64,000 nucleotides of DNA, taken from positions 273,204,900 to 273,268,899 of the forward strand of contig CM056993.1 of the NCBI GenBank assembly GCA_029891345.1. The letters are read 5' to 3'. Below are positions 37,285-49,554 of this stretch, piece after piece; the stretch's first letter is position 1; every line of letters begins with the position of its first letter. The DNA is from Dryococelus australis. Taxonomy: Eukaryota > Arthropoda > Insecta > Phasmatodea > Phasmatidae. The notes below the pieces were generated by a model. That model did no database searches. It worked only from the letters and a program-made list of their open reading frames with translations, and had not been told where the DNA came from. The position numbers and the translations under genes are program-made.

Positions 37285-38026
37285 ACTAAGTTTTGAGTGA
37301 CCTAAAGCAGATTAGACGTGACTTCTCCCCCCTCCCCCTCTCACTCATCATATTAACCAACGCGCTCGTAATAGCCACCCTACATAGTATTCTTATTTTG
37401 GAAATGCCAGTGAAGTCTTTAATAATGCCCTTAGAGATCTGTCAGATTTTGACTTCTGTTTTTTAACATTTTGTGAAGTATTTCAATTTATATAAAAATA
37501 TCCCTCAGTTATCGTACTCAAAAGAAGGCCTTTAATAAACAGGGAAATGTATAATTTACAATATTTGATGCGTGACAGGGCAATATGTTTAAAACACCGC
37601 CCTTGCTCAACCTTAATAAATGAAGCTTGATGCTAGTCTGTGTTTTATTTTTGCGAAAGAACATTTAACCATATTATCACCTTCCCTTCCCGCATGTATG
37701 TTGTTTCACTCCTCTCACCACCGATCCAGATCGGCGCCTAGAGCGAAATACTTCACCACAGAATAAGTACATATACAGAAGTGCAGTGACGTGATTGTTC
37801 CTTTGATGTGGGCGTGCTCATTCTCTGATTTGCTGTGCGAGGCAAAGGGAATAGGCCTTGGTTCTGATTGGCTGATGTGCTCTCCGGGAGGTTCCCTATT
37901 GGCTACTCTGCTGGCTGGCAAGTAAAGTTACCGGACGGTGATGGCGAACGCGCGGCGGCATTGATATGTTGCTCGCCAATTACGCAATTTTGCTGGCATG
38001 TGCGGCTACAGTTCTCAGTGTAACTG
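37285..38026. other. Spacer, no gene seen
   Basis: AT-rich, then more balanced toward 37.7-38.0 kb. The short frames are unsupported. Confidence 0.4.
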
Positions 38027-38258
38027 GGGGCCGCGGTGGTGTGGTGGTGGCTAGACTATTCGCCTCCCACGGAGGCGAATCGGTTTAATTCCCGGCAGGG
38101 TCACTGCCGGATTTTCGCACTTTGGAATCGTGCCGGACGATGCCGCTGGTCGGTGGGTTTACTCGGGATCTCCCGTTTCCCCCGCCCTTGCATTCCGGCG
38201 CTGCTCCGTACTCACCTCGCTTCCACCCTCATCGGCTTTTAAGACTTTGATGTTAAGA
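38027..38258 (+). repeat. tRNA-derived SINE (type 2)
   Basis: The head GGCCGCGGTGGTGTGGTGGT with a B-box-like GGTTTAATTCCCGGCAGGGT is followed by a tRNA-unrelated body: GGATTTTCGCACTTTGGAAT, CGGTGGGTTTACTCGGGATC, CCACCCTCATCGGCTTTTAA. The same body occurs on the minus strand at 62335-62620. The tail here diverges after about 38258. SINEs are moved by LINE machinery. No autonomous partner is identified. Confidence 0.8.
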
Positions 38259-38926
38259 GCCGCCCCGAATATCAAACACACAACGGACACCTCACTAAAA
38301 CGACAACAACCGTCGGCCCCTCTGTCTCCAGAGAGGATGGCGGGGCGAGGTTTCAAGGGTAGAGGCTGAGGAATTTTAACTTTTGACATTTTCAAATTTT
38401 AACGTAACCTTTTACTTTAAGATTATAACAAACTATAATTTTAAGACTCAGTAATTTTAAAATTTAACTTGTTTTCAATTTTTATAACGCGACAAATTTT
38501 CGACTATTTTCTAAATTTATTTTAAATTCTAGTAACTAAGACCAGTTATGGCCTTCAGCTGGGTACTGGTGCCATTTTAATATGTTCTGTTCTGTTTAAT
38601 AAGCTGTTAACACTTGTGTATTCTGTGACCGTGGCGGGGCTGGGCGAGTAACTACCTAATGTAACACTTGAGCGTTTCTGCAATCCTCCAAAGGTATCAA
38701 TACTGCATCTCGCTTGGTTGAACGGGCAGCATACAATTTTGTGCAAATGAGCTGTTCAGCCGGACACGGGAAGTAAAAAAAATGGCGGCCGTGATCGCTG
38801 AGGCGTCACATCACGTCGCTCCCACGCCGCAAGGAGAAAGTGCTGCAGCCCAGATCCGGCGTCATTCGTCATTTAAAATTTATGACCAGAAAGTGCGTGA
38901 TCTGGTGGCTAACTTCTTGCTTCTAT

Positions 38927-39333
38927 AGCGCGTCTCACTCTTAGATTGCAGTGTGCGGTGTAATGGACATTCACTCTCTCTTTCCAATACACGATTTCTG
39001 TCGTTAACGCTGTCCTTGTTCCTGCTGGCGCTGTTGCATGATAAGTAATTTTTTTTGCAACTTCGAAAAAGATAACTATCTACGTTGTCTGCGCGTCGCC
39101 TTCCAATCACAATGATAGGGTTTCTCACAGGCTTCAGTTTCAAAGGAGTCGCTTAGCTTTGCGTCACAGGATTGGATTCCTTTAAGAGTTGCCAGGGAGG
39201 TAAACAGATAAAAATTATCTTAATCAGGCCGTTTCCTTCACCGCACATTTGTTTCTCAGCTTGCCAGTTACGTCACAAAACTGAAGCAATCTGGCAACAG
39301 TGTGTGTCAAACCCTGTATTGCAATCTAAGCAT
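38927..39333 (+). mobile_element. 400-bp inverted-repeat element (copy 2)
   Basis: It aligns over its full length with 4692-5098 and has the same inverted ends (TTAGATTGCAGT...ATTGCAATCTAA). Shared blocks include TGTCGTTAACGCTGTCCTTG, TTTCAGTTTCAAAGGAG-type and AGGCAGG/GGTAAACAGATAAAA-type strings. Several small indels separate the copies. Confidence 0.75.
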
Positions 39334-40383
39334 AAAAGGCGCAAGGCCAAAACATTCTGTTATCACACCCCAAATTCATTTACTGTACACCTCACCCTCT
39401 CCCAAATTCTTCTCTCACTCCTCTCTCTCTCTTTCTCTCATGTGCTGTGCATTGTATGTTTGTGTATGCGGCTATGCCCGTATGTAACACTCATTTCGTG
39501 TGGTGGCAAAGGTTTTAAATAAAGTAAAATATTTGTGCTGAGATATTGCTGTTTTTAATTATGTTAACACCTACTAACACGGGGTATTTTGAAAATAATG
39601 AGTCAAGCAGTATACAATAAGTTACAAATACTTATTACTTACAAACTGACGTAGTGACAAATCACACTGTCTATTAACTAGTGAAGGAGCTGACGAGGAG
39701 AGGGGAGGGGTTACATCCTTGCTGTCTGAAAAGTGGAAGGGCGACCACCCTGCATACTCGGCGCCTATGGTTCACAGAGTTGCCAGTTTAGGCGATTTAT
39801 CGCAAATTAGGCTACTTAACAACAAAGTTTGCGACACGCCATTTTGTAACATCGCAGATTTAAATTACTTCGTTAAATAATTTTTAAATGGTCTGAGTTA
39901 AAAAAAAATATTTGATGGAGTGAAACGGCCCTTGGACTCGCAGATATCAAATGTCTGGCGCGTAGTATGCTGATAGTGCAGGGAGTGGTGGATGCGGTGA
40001 GTCAGTCACGAGGTGGCGTGACCTTGACCGACGTTAACGGCGTAGAGCAGGGGAAGCGGGATAGCAGCTGCGCCGACGGCCACCTGCAACTGGCGAGGCT
40101 CCTGCACGCGCCAGTCTTGCCATTGCCCTCCTCCTCCTCCTCCTGCTCAAACAATGTTCTAATTGAATTGAATTGGAGCATATTAACGCCCCACTCTCCC
40201 CTGCGTGACTTGGGCGGACCTGGGGCTCGCTCGCGAACAAAGGGTGTCCGAGGTGTGAAACTACGCATCTGAAATCACGTCTGTGACGTGCGTCCTCAAT
40301 GTATATCGTCTTCATTTAGCCTTTTAACCTGAACAGTTGCAAGGTAATCTTGCGTTAGCTGTGTGCTGTACATGGTTGCTTGC
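39334..40383. other. Spacer with a GC-richer patch
   Basis: 39960-40270 is GC-rich with frames on both strands (up to 101 codons) and a TCC run, but no domain is recognised. A TCTC-rich tract lies at 39395-39440. The patch could be an exon or an unrecognised element. I cannot tell. Confidence 0.35.
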
Positions 40384-40837
40384 TATAGGCTATTCACGGT
40401 AAAGTGAGCACTTTTAAAGGCCCTCTAAAATGGAATAATAGCCAATAAATAGAAATTATTTTTGCCTTGGACGTAAACTTCCGATTGTGGGGGAACATAT
40501 AAACTGTGTTTATTACTTACTTAAGAATATTTGTTTTCAAATGTGGTTAAGGCCAGGCTTCACCGTGCATGGGCGTATAGGGAATCAAAGGCTTAAAACG
40601 GACAAAGATCTCTCAGTCATTTTCTGTGGTAGTATTTTCAATTAATGATCTTGTGTTAAAAAACCTTAGTTGAAAATACTATCACAAAAAATTACTGAGA
40701 AATTTTTGTCGGAATTTAGCCTTTGATTCCCTATACGCACATGCATGGCGAAGCCTGGCCTTAAAGGATAAGCAATGGCTGACAGTTAAAAGTAACTTGG
40801 GCCTCAAAAGTGCTCACTTTACCGTGAACAGCCAATA
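40384..40837 (-). mobile_element. MITE family B carrying a nested TTAA MITE
   Basis: The left end TATAGGCTATTCACGGTAAA and right end TTTACCGTGAACAGCCAATA enclose a B interior in reverse orientation (AATAGCCAATAAATAG, ACGTAAACTTCCGATTG). The interior is split at a TTAA by another MITE. Without the insert the element is about 240 bp, the usual B size. Confidence 0.85.
40551..40760. mobile_element. TTAA-flanked palindromic MITE
   Basis: It starts GGCCAGGCTTCACCGTGCAT and ends in the complement, flanked on both sides by TTAA (40547-40550, 40761-40764). The inverted repeats extend about 95 bp each, covering nearly the whole 210-bp element. A TTAA target duplication is characteristic of piggyBac-type transposases. 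It has no coding capacity. Confidence 0.88.
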
Positions 40838-41446
40838 GTTTACACTTCCACCAGTAAAACGTAGCTCGGCAGCTGACGCCGCAGAACGCGTGTAACGGGC
40901 CCCTTGCTACTGGCTTGTGAGTGGTCGGAATAAATTCACTTTCCTTAGGCTGCAAGGTGGTTACTGGCTCCTGCTGCGTGCACAGATAATGTACAGTTTT
41001 GAGCAATCGCCAGCTTACCTCGCAACACTTCACCACACGCCACTGTAAACTGAATAAATTCATTCACGTATGACGTGTTCCAAATATGGAAAGACCCGTA
41101 AAATATGCAAAGACTGCGAACGTAAGAAGGAGAGCAGAGTCGTGTCTGATACAGAGTGGTCGACATTTCGAACACTTATGAAAAGTGTTGTGTACGAATG
41201 AGTGTCCCCCAGTTCCAATTTCACAGTAGTTCTCTCGCAACATACCAGTACAGTAATTACAGTACACCCGACGTCCTTTTGATTGTACGTAAACTAGGTA
41301 TGCACGCCAGAAAAACATTTCCATTTGATTGTAGTAAGAAGAATAATATTTTTCGTTCAGTTTTATTGTGTGTAAACTGCGCACGTAAGAAAACGACTGT
41401 ATTTGTAAATATCGTTTCCTTTTAGAAGATCTATCCAACGATACTA
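40838..41446. other. Spacer, no gene seen
   Basis: Overlapping frames (up to 146 codons on the minus strand to 41504) have no recognised domain. The longest runs into the foldback MITE at 41447. Confidence 0.4.
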
Positions 41447-41832
41447 CAGGATGATTCTCAATTAGGCCGACAAACTTCGATAGGTGATTCTCCATGAAAA
41501 GCAAAAGGAAAACATGTTACACTTTATAACTAAACCGAATATTAAGGGAGATATGAGCCCTTAAAAAAACGAGATTTTAAACCGTATTTGTGCAAAATAT
41601 CGGCTCTTACGTTGAAGGTCCCGATAACATACAATAATGTTCCGAGAGTTGTCGCATTTTACTTCGTTACCGATATTTTGCACAAATACGGTTTAAAACC
41701 TCTTTTTTTTTTTAAGGGCTCATACCTCCCTTAATATTCGGTTTAGGTATAAAGTGTCACATATGTTTTCCTTTTACTTTTTCATGAAGAGGCACCTCCC
41801 GAAGTTTGTCGGTCTAATTGCGAATCATCCTG
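41447..41832. mobile_element. Foldback MITE, TA-flanked, mariner-related
   Basis: It runs from CAGGATGATTCTCAATTAGG to the complement ending GAATCATCCTG, with TA on both sides. The inverted repeats are about 165 bp each with high identity (both arms share CCGAATATTAAGGGAG and GGTTTAAAAC...-like strings). The arm interior resembles the ends of the element at 60950-61374 (CTAAACMGAATATTAA, GATATGWGCC), linking it to that mariner-like family. Confidence 0.85.
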
Positions 41833-43325
41833 TATATACGACCCCCTGTTCCCATTTTCAATTTCAATGCTCATCCCCCGTACCCCACACGCCCGGTATG
41901 TTCGGGGGAATGGAATTACTTCGAATCGATTATTCATATAGGGTATAGTTATCACAATTTTTTCGCGACCCCCCGGTGTCGGTTGTTTCCGAGAAAAGGG
42001 GGTCATACGGGTGCTCGTCTCCTTGTATGTAATTAAATTGTTGTGTTTTTTCCGTCTCAATAAGACACATATGCCTATAATATAGACTAAATACTGCCTG
42101 AAACGACTTTTTATAATATGGCGTGTTTATGTTAATATCATCAATCTGTCTTGAATTTAATTTAATTATAAATAAAAATATTAAAAAAATGTGGTGTAGG
42201 TCTGACTGTATGTTGCGTTTTATAAGAACTTCTGTAAATTGTTAATACAAGGCAATCACTTAAGATCTTTCAAACGATAAAATTTACTCTTCAGTCTATT
42301 GAATTCAGTTCATTGAAGGCTCTATGACGTTATACGACCACCTTAATCACGGTCATTTCCTGTTTGAATTTATTGAATGTATCGTTTTCCTTGAAGAATT
42401 TCGTTTTGAATATGCTTTATATTTTCTTGAATCCCAAATTTCAATCGCCGATCACAGCTTGTCTGACAAGATAAATTGAAGAAATATCATAATAATAAGA
42501 GAGTTTCGAGCACACTTTTTTAAGTTGTTACAAATTTTTTTTTTGTAAAAAGAAAATTGAAATAATACGAAGAAATTTTATTGTGGTTTAAACAACTGTA
42601 TTCGTGTCGTGCTGAAGTCGCCGATACTTCTAAAATTTTACTTTTCTTTTTTCGCTGGTTTCGTTAAGAAGTTTGTAATAAGTTTTCATGTCTAAACTTA
42701 TAAACTTATTGAATGCAAGTCATTGAAAGGCAAATAAAGTGATTTTTTTAGTTCAATAGATTGAATTCAAGTAACTGAATATTTAATATATATATGTGAT
42801 TTTGTGAAATGACCTTTAGCATATTATAATATATAGTATATTATGTTATATTCATTGTTGAGTACCTTTTGTTTTAGTAAGTTGCAATTTTATTTCTCAG
42901 GTGTATATTTCTGTAGTTTTTTTATATTTAATCCACTGCATTTGATTACTATTTATTTTAAACTGGACTGCTGTGTTTTATAGTATTCAGTTTTACTTTC
43001 AGAATTCCGCTTTCATGGTTAGATCTCTTTTTAGTATTAACCCTAAAAATATTAGACTTTAGACGTAATATTTCGAGCAACTATCAAGTTAGGTGGCTTT
43101 TCGTTGTTCACTATACACAATTTTAATCACAATATTTTTGAACAGAAAAAACTAAGCACATTGCTTGGTTTTAACTCATGTTTGTAAATAATGTACAATC
43201 TGTAAGTCCTGCAGACACTGTACGCAATCAGCTGCTTGTATGTGGGCGTATAATTTCGGTTTAATATAATATACACGACGTTTAAGACATATTTTTTGAC
43301 GTGTATACATGATTTTGTTATAGCA
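41833..43325. other. AT-rich spacer
   Basis: About 1.5 kb, very AT-rich after 42060, with no recognised genes or element ends. Confidence 0.45.
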
Positions 43326-43652
43326 TTGACCCAGCAACATTGGTAACGATGGATGGGAAGTAGTTCCATATCTTAACGGCGAATAAAAAGTGTTTGGTAA
43401 CTATCTGCGATAACTTAAAATTATATTTTTCATTTTCTATTTTCTAATGCATCGAAGTGTAAAAAATGAGCAGATTTGTAAATAATTTACTTTCTAAATA
43501 ATTTCACAGTTTCACTTGACCGACGCATGAATAAAGTGATGAGGCCCATGACAATGTCAATTTTACAAAAGGCGGAAGAATACACAACATGTATACAAGT
43601 AGATGTTAGGCAGGGCTTTCGAAGGTGCACATTTTACCGTGAACAGCCTATG
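43326..43652 (+). mobile_element. MITE family A, 5'-truncated
   Basis: It begins inside the element at the ATTGGTAACGATGGATGG block and ends normally with TTTTACCGTGAACAGCCTA. The left ~95 bp is missing. Confidence 0.85.
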
Positions 43653-44271
43653 TCAAACTACTTGTCTTATTGTTGGCCACACTATTACTGTCCAAGCAAA
43701 TTATTGGCATGCCTGGAAGCTCCGTTGGTGAAAATGTGAAATCGAGTGCTAGAGCAGTATGTAATTGTAAATCCTAGATGTGGGTGAAGGCCTCGGATTT
43801 GCTACACAATATGAACAAAAGTTACACAATTCTGGAGAGAATGGCACTAAACACTCAAAATCCACACTTTATCAATATCGGTTAAAATATTAGTGCAAGT
43901 AAAATTCACTTGTTCATTTAAGTTCGTCAAAATCTGTGGAATGGTTAACAAGTTGTCAAGCAAGTGTTATAGACACTCAGAAAAACTTAAATTTTATGAA
44001 ACTGGAGGAAATTTCTTGAAATTCTGGTAGTTAATACCAAATATTAAAATTAATAAATAAATAAAACTCTCAACTACAGTACTGTAGTCAAATGGTATAT
44101 TTTATCGAATGCTTATTTTCAGAATTATCGTGGGAATGTCATTTTTCGGCGTACTCAAAGTGATACTCTTTGTCAACCGAAGTTGGCAGAAATAATTATT
44201 TATATGTGAAAATAATGTAAAGATTTTTAATAACCAACTTTTGGGGAAAGAAAAAAAAAATCTCAAGTAGT

Positions 44272-45121
44272 ATCCTTACTACTTTATAAATGGGAAAGTG
44301 TGTTTGTTCGTTTGTTTGTTTGTCCTTCTTTCACGTCAAAACGGAACAACAGATCGACGTAACTTTTTGCACAGAGTTAGTTGGAGGGCCGGAGAGTGTC
44401 ATAGGCTACTTTTTTACCGGGAAAATAGCTCATTTCCTTCAGGAAATTGCTTATATTAAGCTTTTCTTAGGATTGATTACTGCATAAAAAAAGCATTGTT
44501 AAAAAAAGTCATCATTTCTCATTTCTATTTTGTCTATGGTCCGTAAACCTTTCCTTCCAAAAAACGTTAGTGGTCCAGTGGCTAGCGTTATTCCAAGTGG
44601 GGCCCCAGTGACCCAGTGGATAGATATATATCAAGTGCGACCGCAGTAGCTCAGTGTCTAGAAAACCCAATAAGGGTGCCGCAGAAGCTTAGGGACTAGA
44701 GAACCCAATAGTGAGCTGCAGCTGGTCAGGAGCTAGAGCACCCAATATTCGGGCCGCAGCAGCTCAGTGGCTAGAACACCCAATAGTTGGGGCAGCAGCT
44801 GGTCAGGGGCTATAGAACCCAATAAAAAATGTGGCTAGATATATTCAAAGTCCTAAATATCATGCTAACATAAAACATGTGCGAGGCGATGGCAGGGTGA
44901 AATTTAATAACTCCATTAAACCTGAAAAAAAATTAGTATTTTAAACATAAAGCCTTAATGAAATTATGTTGGGCTTTTTTTAAAATAACTTTTTAAAAAC
45001 ATCATGTGTTCGAAATTTAGATGCACCGCGATTATGTAACACGACGAGGCTTAATGTCAAAAACTTCATTTTTTATCCCCTATAAACACGCGAGCGGAGC
45101 TTCGAGTAAAAGCTAGTATTG
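44272..45121 (+). repeat. Interspersed element, TTTATAAATGGGAAAG...AAAGCTAGTA
   Basis: The start ACTTTATAAATGGGAAAGTG, a GTTTGTTTGTTTGTCC run and TTTCACGTCAAAACGGA, with an end of CGAGCGGAGCTTCGAGTAAAAGCTAGTA type, resemble a class of abundant insect non-autonomous repeats that end in an AGCTAGTA-like word. I cannot assign the class. A tRNA-like minisatellite lies within it. Confidence 0.5.
44570..44826 (+). repeat. ~40-bp minisatellite with tRNA A-box-like core
   Basis: Six or seven units of 37-43 bp follow the pattern GGGCCGCAGCAGCTCAGTGG, then CTAGAACACCCAATA. The CAGCTCAGTGGCTAG core resembles a tRNA D-arm (A-box). The units are diverged. Confidence 0.75.
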
Positions 45122-45334
45122 CATAAATACGTGTTACTTATGTCTCATATCAATAATAAATATTTCAAGTGATGTGTGTAAAAAAAAATTATTTATTTAT
45201 TTAATCTTCTATGCATATTTGTGCAACAATGCTAGCACAAATAAGTAAAATGAAATAATGTTGTAAATCATTTATTTTATTTATGGCTTAATGTCTCGTC
45301 GACAGCACAGCCATTCTGAAAATGAGGCTTGGGC

Positions 45335-45425
45335 GATCAAAACTAGGATAAGCGGACGTAGAATCGAACCTGGGTCCTCTCCAATTAAAAAAGTTCATTG
45401 TTACTGTTGCACCAACTCGCGCAAT
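45335..45425 (-). pseudogene. tRNA-like sequence
   Basis: The minus strand holds GGACCCAGGTTCGATTCTAC (T-arm/B-box) preceded at tRNA distance by GCGCGAGTTGGTGCAACAGT. No paired acceptor stem was found. Confidence 0.3.
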
Positions 45426-46139
45426 TAAATCTTATGAATCCCTTCTTAATATTCACAAAAATTGTTTTAGGAGAAGTGCTCAAGTGAAGTTATGTATAAA
45501 ATTACAAAAGATTGTCAACATTTCGACTAGAGATTCTTGACGCGAAAGTCTTTGTGGCTTATTTTTACGTTAATGCATGTTTTCTGAGTTAACAGTAATT
45601 AAGTTGTTTAAGACCTAAATTGCTGGTGCTCGTCTCCCAATGTGTACCAAAATCAGTATTTCAAGCAAAAATTTTGTTAAACTTTTTCAAACGATATTTT
45701 ATGAAAATCGATACAGCGTGTCAGCAAGGACGAACACAGACAAGCGCATACAGAAAGAAAGAGAGGAGATAAGCGAGAGAGTAACAGAAGAGGAGATCGT
45801 ACAACTTCTTTCCTCCCAAAGAAAAGTAGAATAGAAATGTAGAAGGTTCACTGGGCCGCGAAACACTAACGAAATTCTTCAGAAATAGTACAGTTGCTCA
45901 ACAAGACTCGTTTTTTTTTTTTTAAAGTTTCCCAGGGGTAGGCAGGCAGGAATGAGGTTGTCTCTGGAACCGTTGCTTTTTTTTTTAATTCACGTTTGTC
46001 ATTGGTGAACTTCCAAACACCGTTGCTTACAAACGGTACATTTAGCAACAAATTAACGAGTTGTTTTGACGGCCTTACTCATGTTTTCTGCAGTGACAGC
46101 ACGGACACAGCAAGCATTAATAAAAAATTAACATTGCGT
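45426..46139. other. Spacer, no gene seen
   Basis: AT-rich, with two T-runs near 45910 and 45978. A 64-codon plus frame (45640-45834) is lysine/glutamate-rich and unsupported. Confidence 0.4.
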
Positions 46140-46870
46140 AATTAGAGATGGCAGATAAATCTCAGCCTGCTACATTGTCACAGATATTTCGTCGTCAGAG
46201 CTATATCCGTGACGAAGTCATCGAAATATCCGTGACTGAGATATCGCATAGCGACAGGTTCACAGCTTGTGAAACGAACTGTTACAAGCGGAGCAGTTTT
46301 TTTTTGTCACAGTTTATTTAAGCTGCCTGTGACATGTCGCAGCGTCACAGCTAACCTTGCATGTTTAGCAGGAGATGGCGGTTGATTGCTTTTAAACAAA
46401 CTGTTCAATATTAACGATATCTTCGGTTTAAAACGGTAATAAAACTCTTCACATGCGTTCCTTACGTTTTACTTTTATTGTGTTTGCTCCAACCTACTGT
46501 GTTTTTAAAGTTAGTCTACAAAATATTGGCTGCTATTAAATACAATGTGACCCTCTCCCTCTTAATAATTGAATATATGGTAGCGTATAATATTTTGTAG
46601 AATAAAGTAAAATATTTCAGTGACGAAAAAAATCACCACTGAAAATGACAAAACCTCACAAAATGAACCTTAATTATAAATTTCACGTAAATACAGATTT
46701 TTTTTTCTTCAAATCAGAACTGGTAATACAATCACCGCCACGTTTTTAAAATGTATATATATATAACTGTAACAAAATTGCATATATGTGTCACAGATAT
46801 TTTTGTGTCACAGTAACAGTTGTCACAGATACTTGAAAATATCACAAGGAGAACCGTGCATAATGGGAGC
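46140..46870. repeat. Region with repeated TGTCACAG / CTGTGACA words
   Basis: TGTCACA or its complement occurs about nine times, clustered at 46175-46355 and 46785-46845. CGAAATATC-type palindromic segments lie around 46185-46250. The two-ended clustering suggests a non-autonomous DNA element with subterminal repeats. Termini are not identified. Confidence 0.4.
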
Positions 46871-47052
46871 TCGCAGCCTGTACCATCTGCAACGCGTAAC
46901 GCTATGTTACTTCAATTCATAATTTAATACCTTTTCTGAAAATTCAATCAATACGACTGTCGAGCGATCCGAAACTATGAACTTACTGACGAGCAAATAT
47001 TTACTGCTTACTGCAGGCTGTCTTCTTACTGCTGACGAACACAGATTTACTC

Positions 47053-47070
47053 CCCCCCCCCCCCCCCCCA
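47053..47070 (+). repeat. Poly-C run
   Basis: About 18 consecutive C bases. Such runs are prone to sequencing-length error. Confidence 0.9.
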
Positions 47071-47514
47071 AGTGATTTCAGTGTTCGTCAGCTGAAACGA
47101 AAGGCGGCCAAGAGAGGTTGAAACACGCATGTGCACGTAAGTGCGCAGTTTTTGGAAACCCACGACCGAGGGGGTCACTCTAAGTAACGATTATAATAAT
47201 ATATCGTTGATGTCCTGTTGTGTAGTTTTATATCCTACTTCATATTTTCCTTGTTTTTATTAATTTTCCACACTATTCATCGTATCCTCGCCTCCAGGAG
47301 AAAATATTATTCACACCACTTGATGTGTTCTTCCATGTTGTAAATCGGCCTCGAGGAGAGTTTGTCTGGCACGGACCATAGATGCTGAAAGAATGGTTGA
47401 AATTGGGAAGAATCACAAATGATAAGAATTATTTGAAGATACCTCTCAAACATCTGTAGGATACTTGCGTGTCTTATCTGTGCACTGCGTTTCGCCAAAC
47501 ATACGCAATTCGTT

Positions 47515-47757
47515 AAACCGAGCGAGGTGGCGCAGTGGTAACTCAATGGACTCGCATTCGGGAGGACCCCGGTTCGATTCCTGGTCCGGCCCTCCTGATT
47601 TCGGTTTTCCATGGTTTCCCGATATCACTCCAGGCGAATGCTGGGATGGGCCCCTAACAAAGGCCGCGATCTATTCCTTCCCCAATCCCTCTTCCACGAG
47701 CAACTTGCACCGTCTCTAATGACCTCGCCGTCGAAGAGACATTAGCCCAACTACTTA
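47515..47757 (+). repeat. tRNA-derived SINE (type 1)
   Basis: The head GAGCGAGGTGGCGCAGTGGT contains a good A-box, and CCGGTTCGATTCCTGGTCCG contains a good B-box. The body has TGATTTCGGTTTTCCATGGT, GAATGCTGGGATGGGCCCCT and CTTCCCCAATCCCTC. This is the layout of a widespread insect SINE type with CCTGATTT...TTTCC and GGCGAATGCYGGGATGG. It ends right next to a family A MITE. A partial copy of its head is at 62240-62326 (minus). Confidence 0.88.
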
Positions 47758-47760
47758 CCT

Positions 47761-48184
47761 AAAGGCTGTTCACGATAAAGTTAGCACTTTTGAAATCAAC
47801 CTTAGAAAAAAGTTACTGCCCCTTCTTGTATTTGTTCTAACGGGCGCCCTGATTGACATGCGCCCGGTAAAGTTGGTAACGATGGAGAGAAAGTAGTTCT
47901 ATATCTTAACGTCAAGTAAAAAGTATTAGGTAACCATTTCTGATATTTAAGATTATTTCATACTCTTTCTGTTCCTTTTAATGCCTCAGTGTGTAAAAGT
48001 TAGCAGATTTATAAAATGTTTACTTTTGTAATAATTTTGCAGTTTTACTTGACCGACACATGAATAAAGTGATGAGGCCCATGGCAATGTTAATTTTACA
48101 TAAGGTGTAAGAATACACAACATGCATGTAAGTAGATCTTAAGCAGGGCTTTCAAAAGCGCTCACTTTACCGTGAACAGCGTAT
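47761..48184 (+). mobile_element. MITE family A, full length
   Basis: AAAGGCTGTTCACGATAAAG to ACTTTACCGTGAACAGCGTA, 424 bp, with complete A interior. It directly abuts the SINE at 47515-47757. Confidence 0.9.
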
Positions 48185-49550
48185 ACCTACCATTCATTAC
48201 GAGGTTTAGTAAGAAATATGCGATGAAAATGGACTAAATGCTCCTTTTGAACTGGTGACGGTGAAAATTGTGTGCCAGAATACCGTTTTGAGCGCCCAAA
48301 GTTGACAACGCGACGCACGACGATCTGCTAGCGTGGTCTGCCTTCCGCACTGCTCAACATGGAAGAGGTGATAGGACAACACGTTTAGCCTCGAACCTGT
48401 AACGGAAATTTTTCTATACATGAGGAATTTCACACAAGGCTGGGAATCGAAGCCGGGGCCGTATCTCACCAATCAGACTCCTTAAATGATAACTTGACCA
48501 TATTGCTGGAGCATTAACTAGGCTCATGTGCAAAAATTAAGAATAATAGAAAGGGAAGTACATTGTAAATGCGGATTACACAATTTGTGCAGGCATTGAA
48601 ATGGTATCACGTTATGTTCCTGAGCTGTATGTTCAACTTGTGTCACCGTAGGCCGCATTACGGCGCGACAGAAGCAGCTAGTGAGTAACGCTGATATTAA
48701 GTGGAACTGAACAGTATAGTTTGGCCGCGTGTTCTTGGCGTATAATTGATGTCCATAGTCCATTCGACAGCAGTGGCTGAAGAAAATCCATAGAAAAATA
48801 ATTTTTGGTGGCTCTGTTCGTGCCTGCCTGAAAATCCAACTGCCTCCTCCTTGTTGGTGGTTTGCCGGAGATGTAAAGAAGGATTCGCCATGTATGGGTA
48901 CTTTAACTTGTCCATGGCTCTCAACACAATCTGACTGTGAAATCTGAGACTCAAATAATGGAAACTTCGGTGCGCAGCCCTCCTTATCTATCGCAGCCCT
49001 ATTATCCGATATCACTCAGTTTCAATCAGTTGTTAGCACGGCTGTCTTGTAAGTCTTCAAGACATGCCTTATCGCTCGCTAATCCCGCCCTGGCAATGTT
49101 TTACAGGTCACACACCACGTGACATGTTCTGAGTGAGGACTCTACCCGCCACACGGGCAGCCACGGCAGCGTCATCGCACCAAACTTTCAAATCGTTTGC
49201 GCATTATATATTTCTGTGCATATTTACAAGCTTTAACATCAAATAACTTTTACAGGGAGAGTAAATTTTTATGGGAATGAGTGTATCTGCATAATGCCAG
49301 GCACTGTGACCCATATGCACTGTTGATTTTTTTTCCGAGCCCAAATAAGCATCTCACTTAAAATTCTAACTTTTAAGCAACACTGTACAAACAACTGCAA
49401 TTTGAATTAAAAAAAAAAAAGAACCGTATAGAAGTGTCAAAATTGTTGTTTTATAAACTGAAGTGCCAATCCAACTGAACATTCAACTATGCTATGCTTA
49501 CGGTCCTAGGTTCTCGGTTCTTGCATGTTGGGGCTTGCTAACTTAAAACT
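48185..49550. other. Spacer with unsupported ORFs
   Basis: The longest frame is 163 codons on the minus strand (48524-49015). Its composition and lack of any motif I trust leave it unassigned. A tRNA-like B-box (minus) lies near 48430-48450. Confidence 0.4.
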
Positions 49551-49554
49551 TATC

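Noticed and set aside
48524-49015. 163-codon minus-strand frame as a possible transposase piece
   Set aside because: A short hydrophobic patch vaguely recalls a mariner DDE end, but the diagnostic acidic and proline residues are absent and no terminal repeats flank it.
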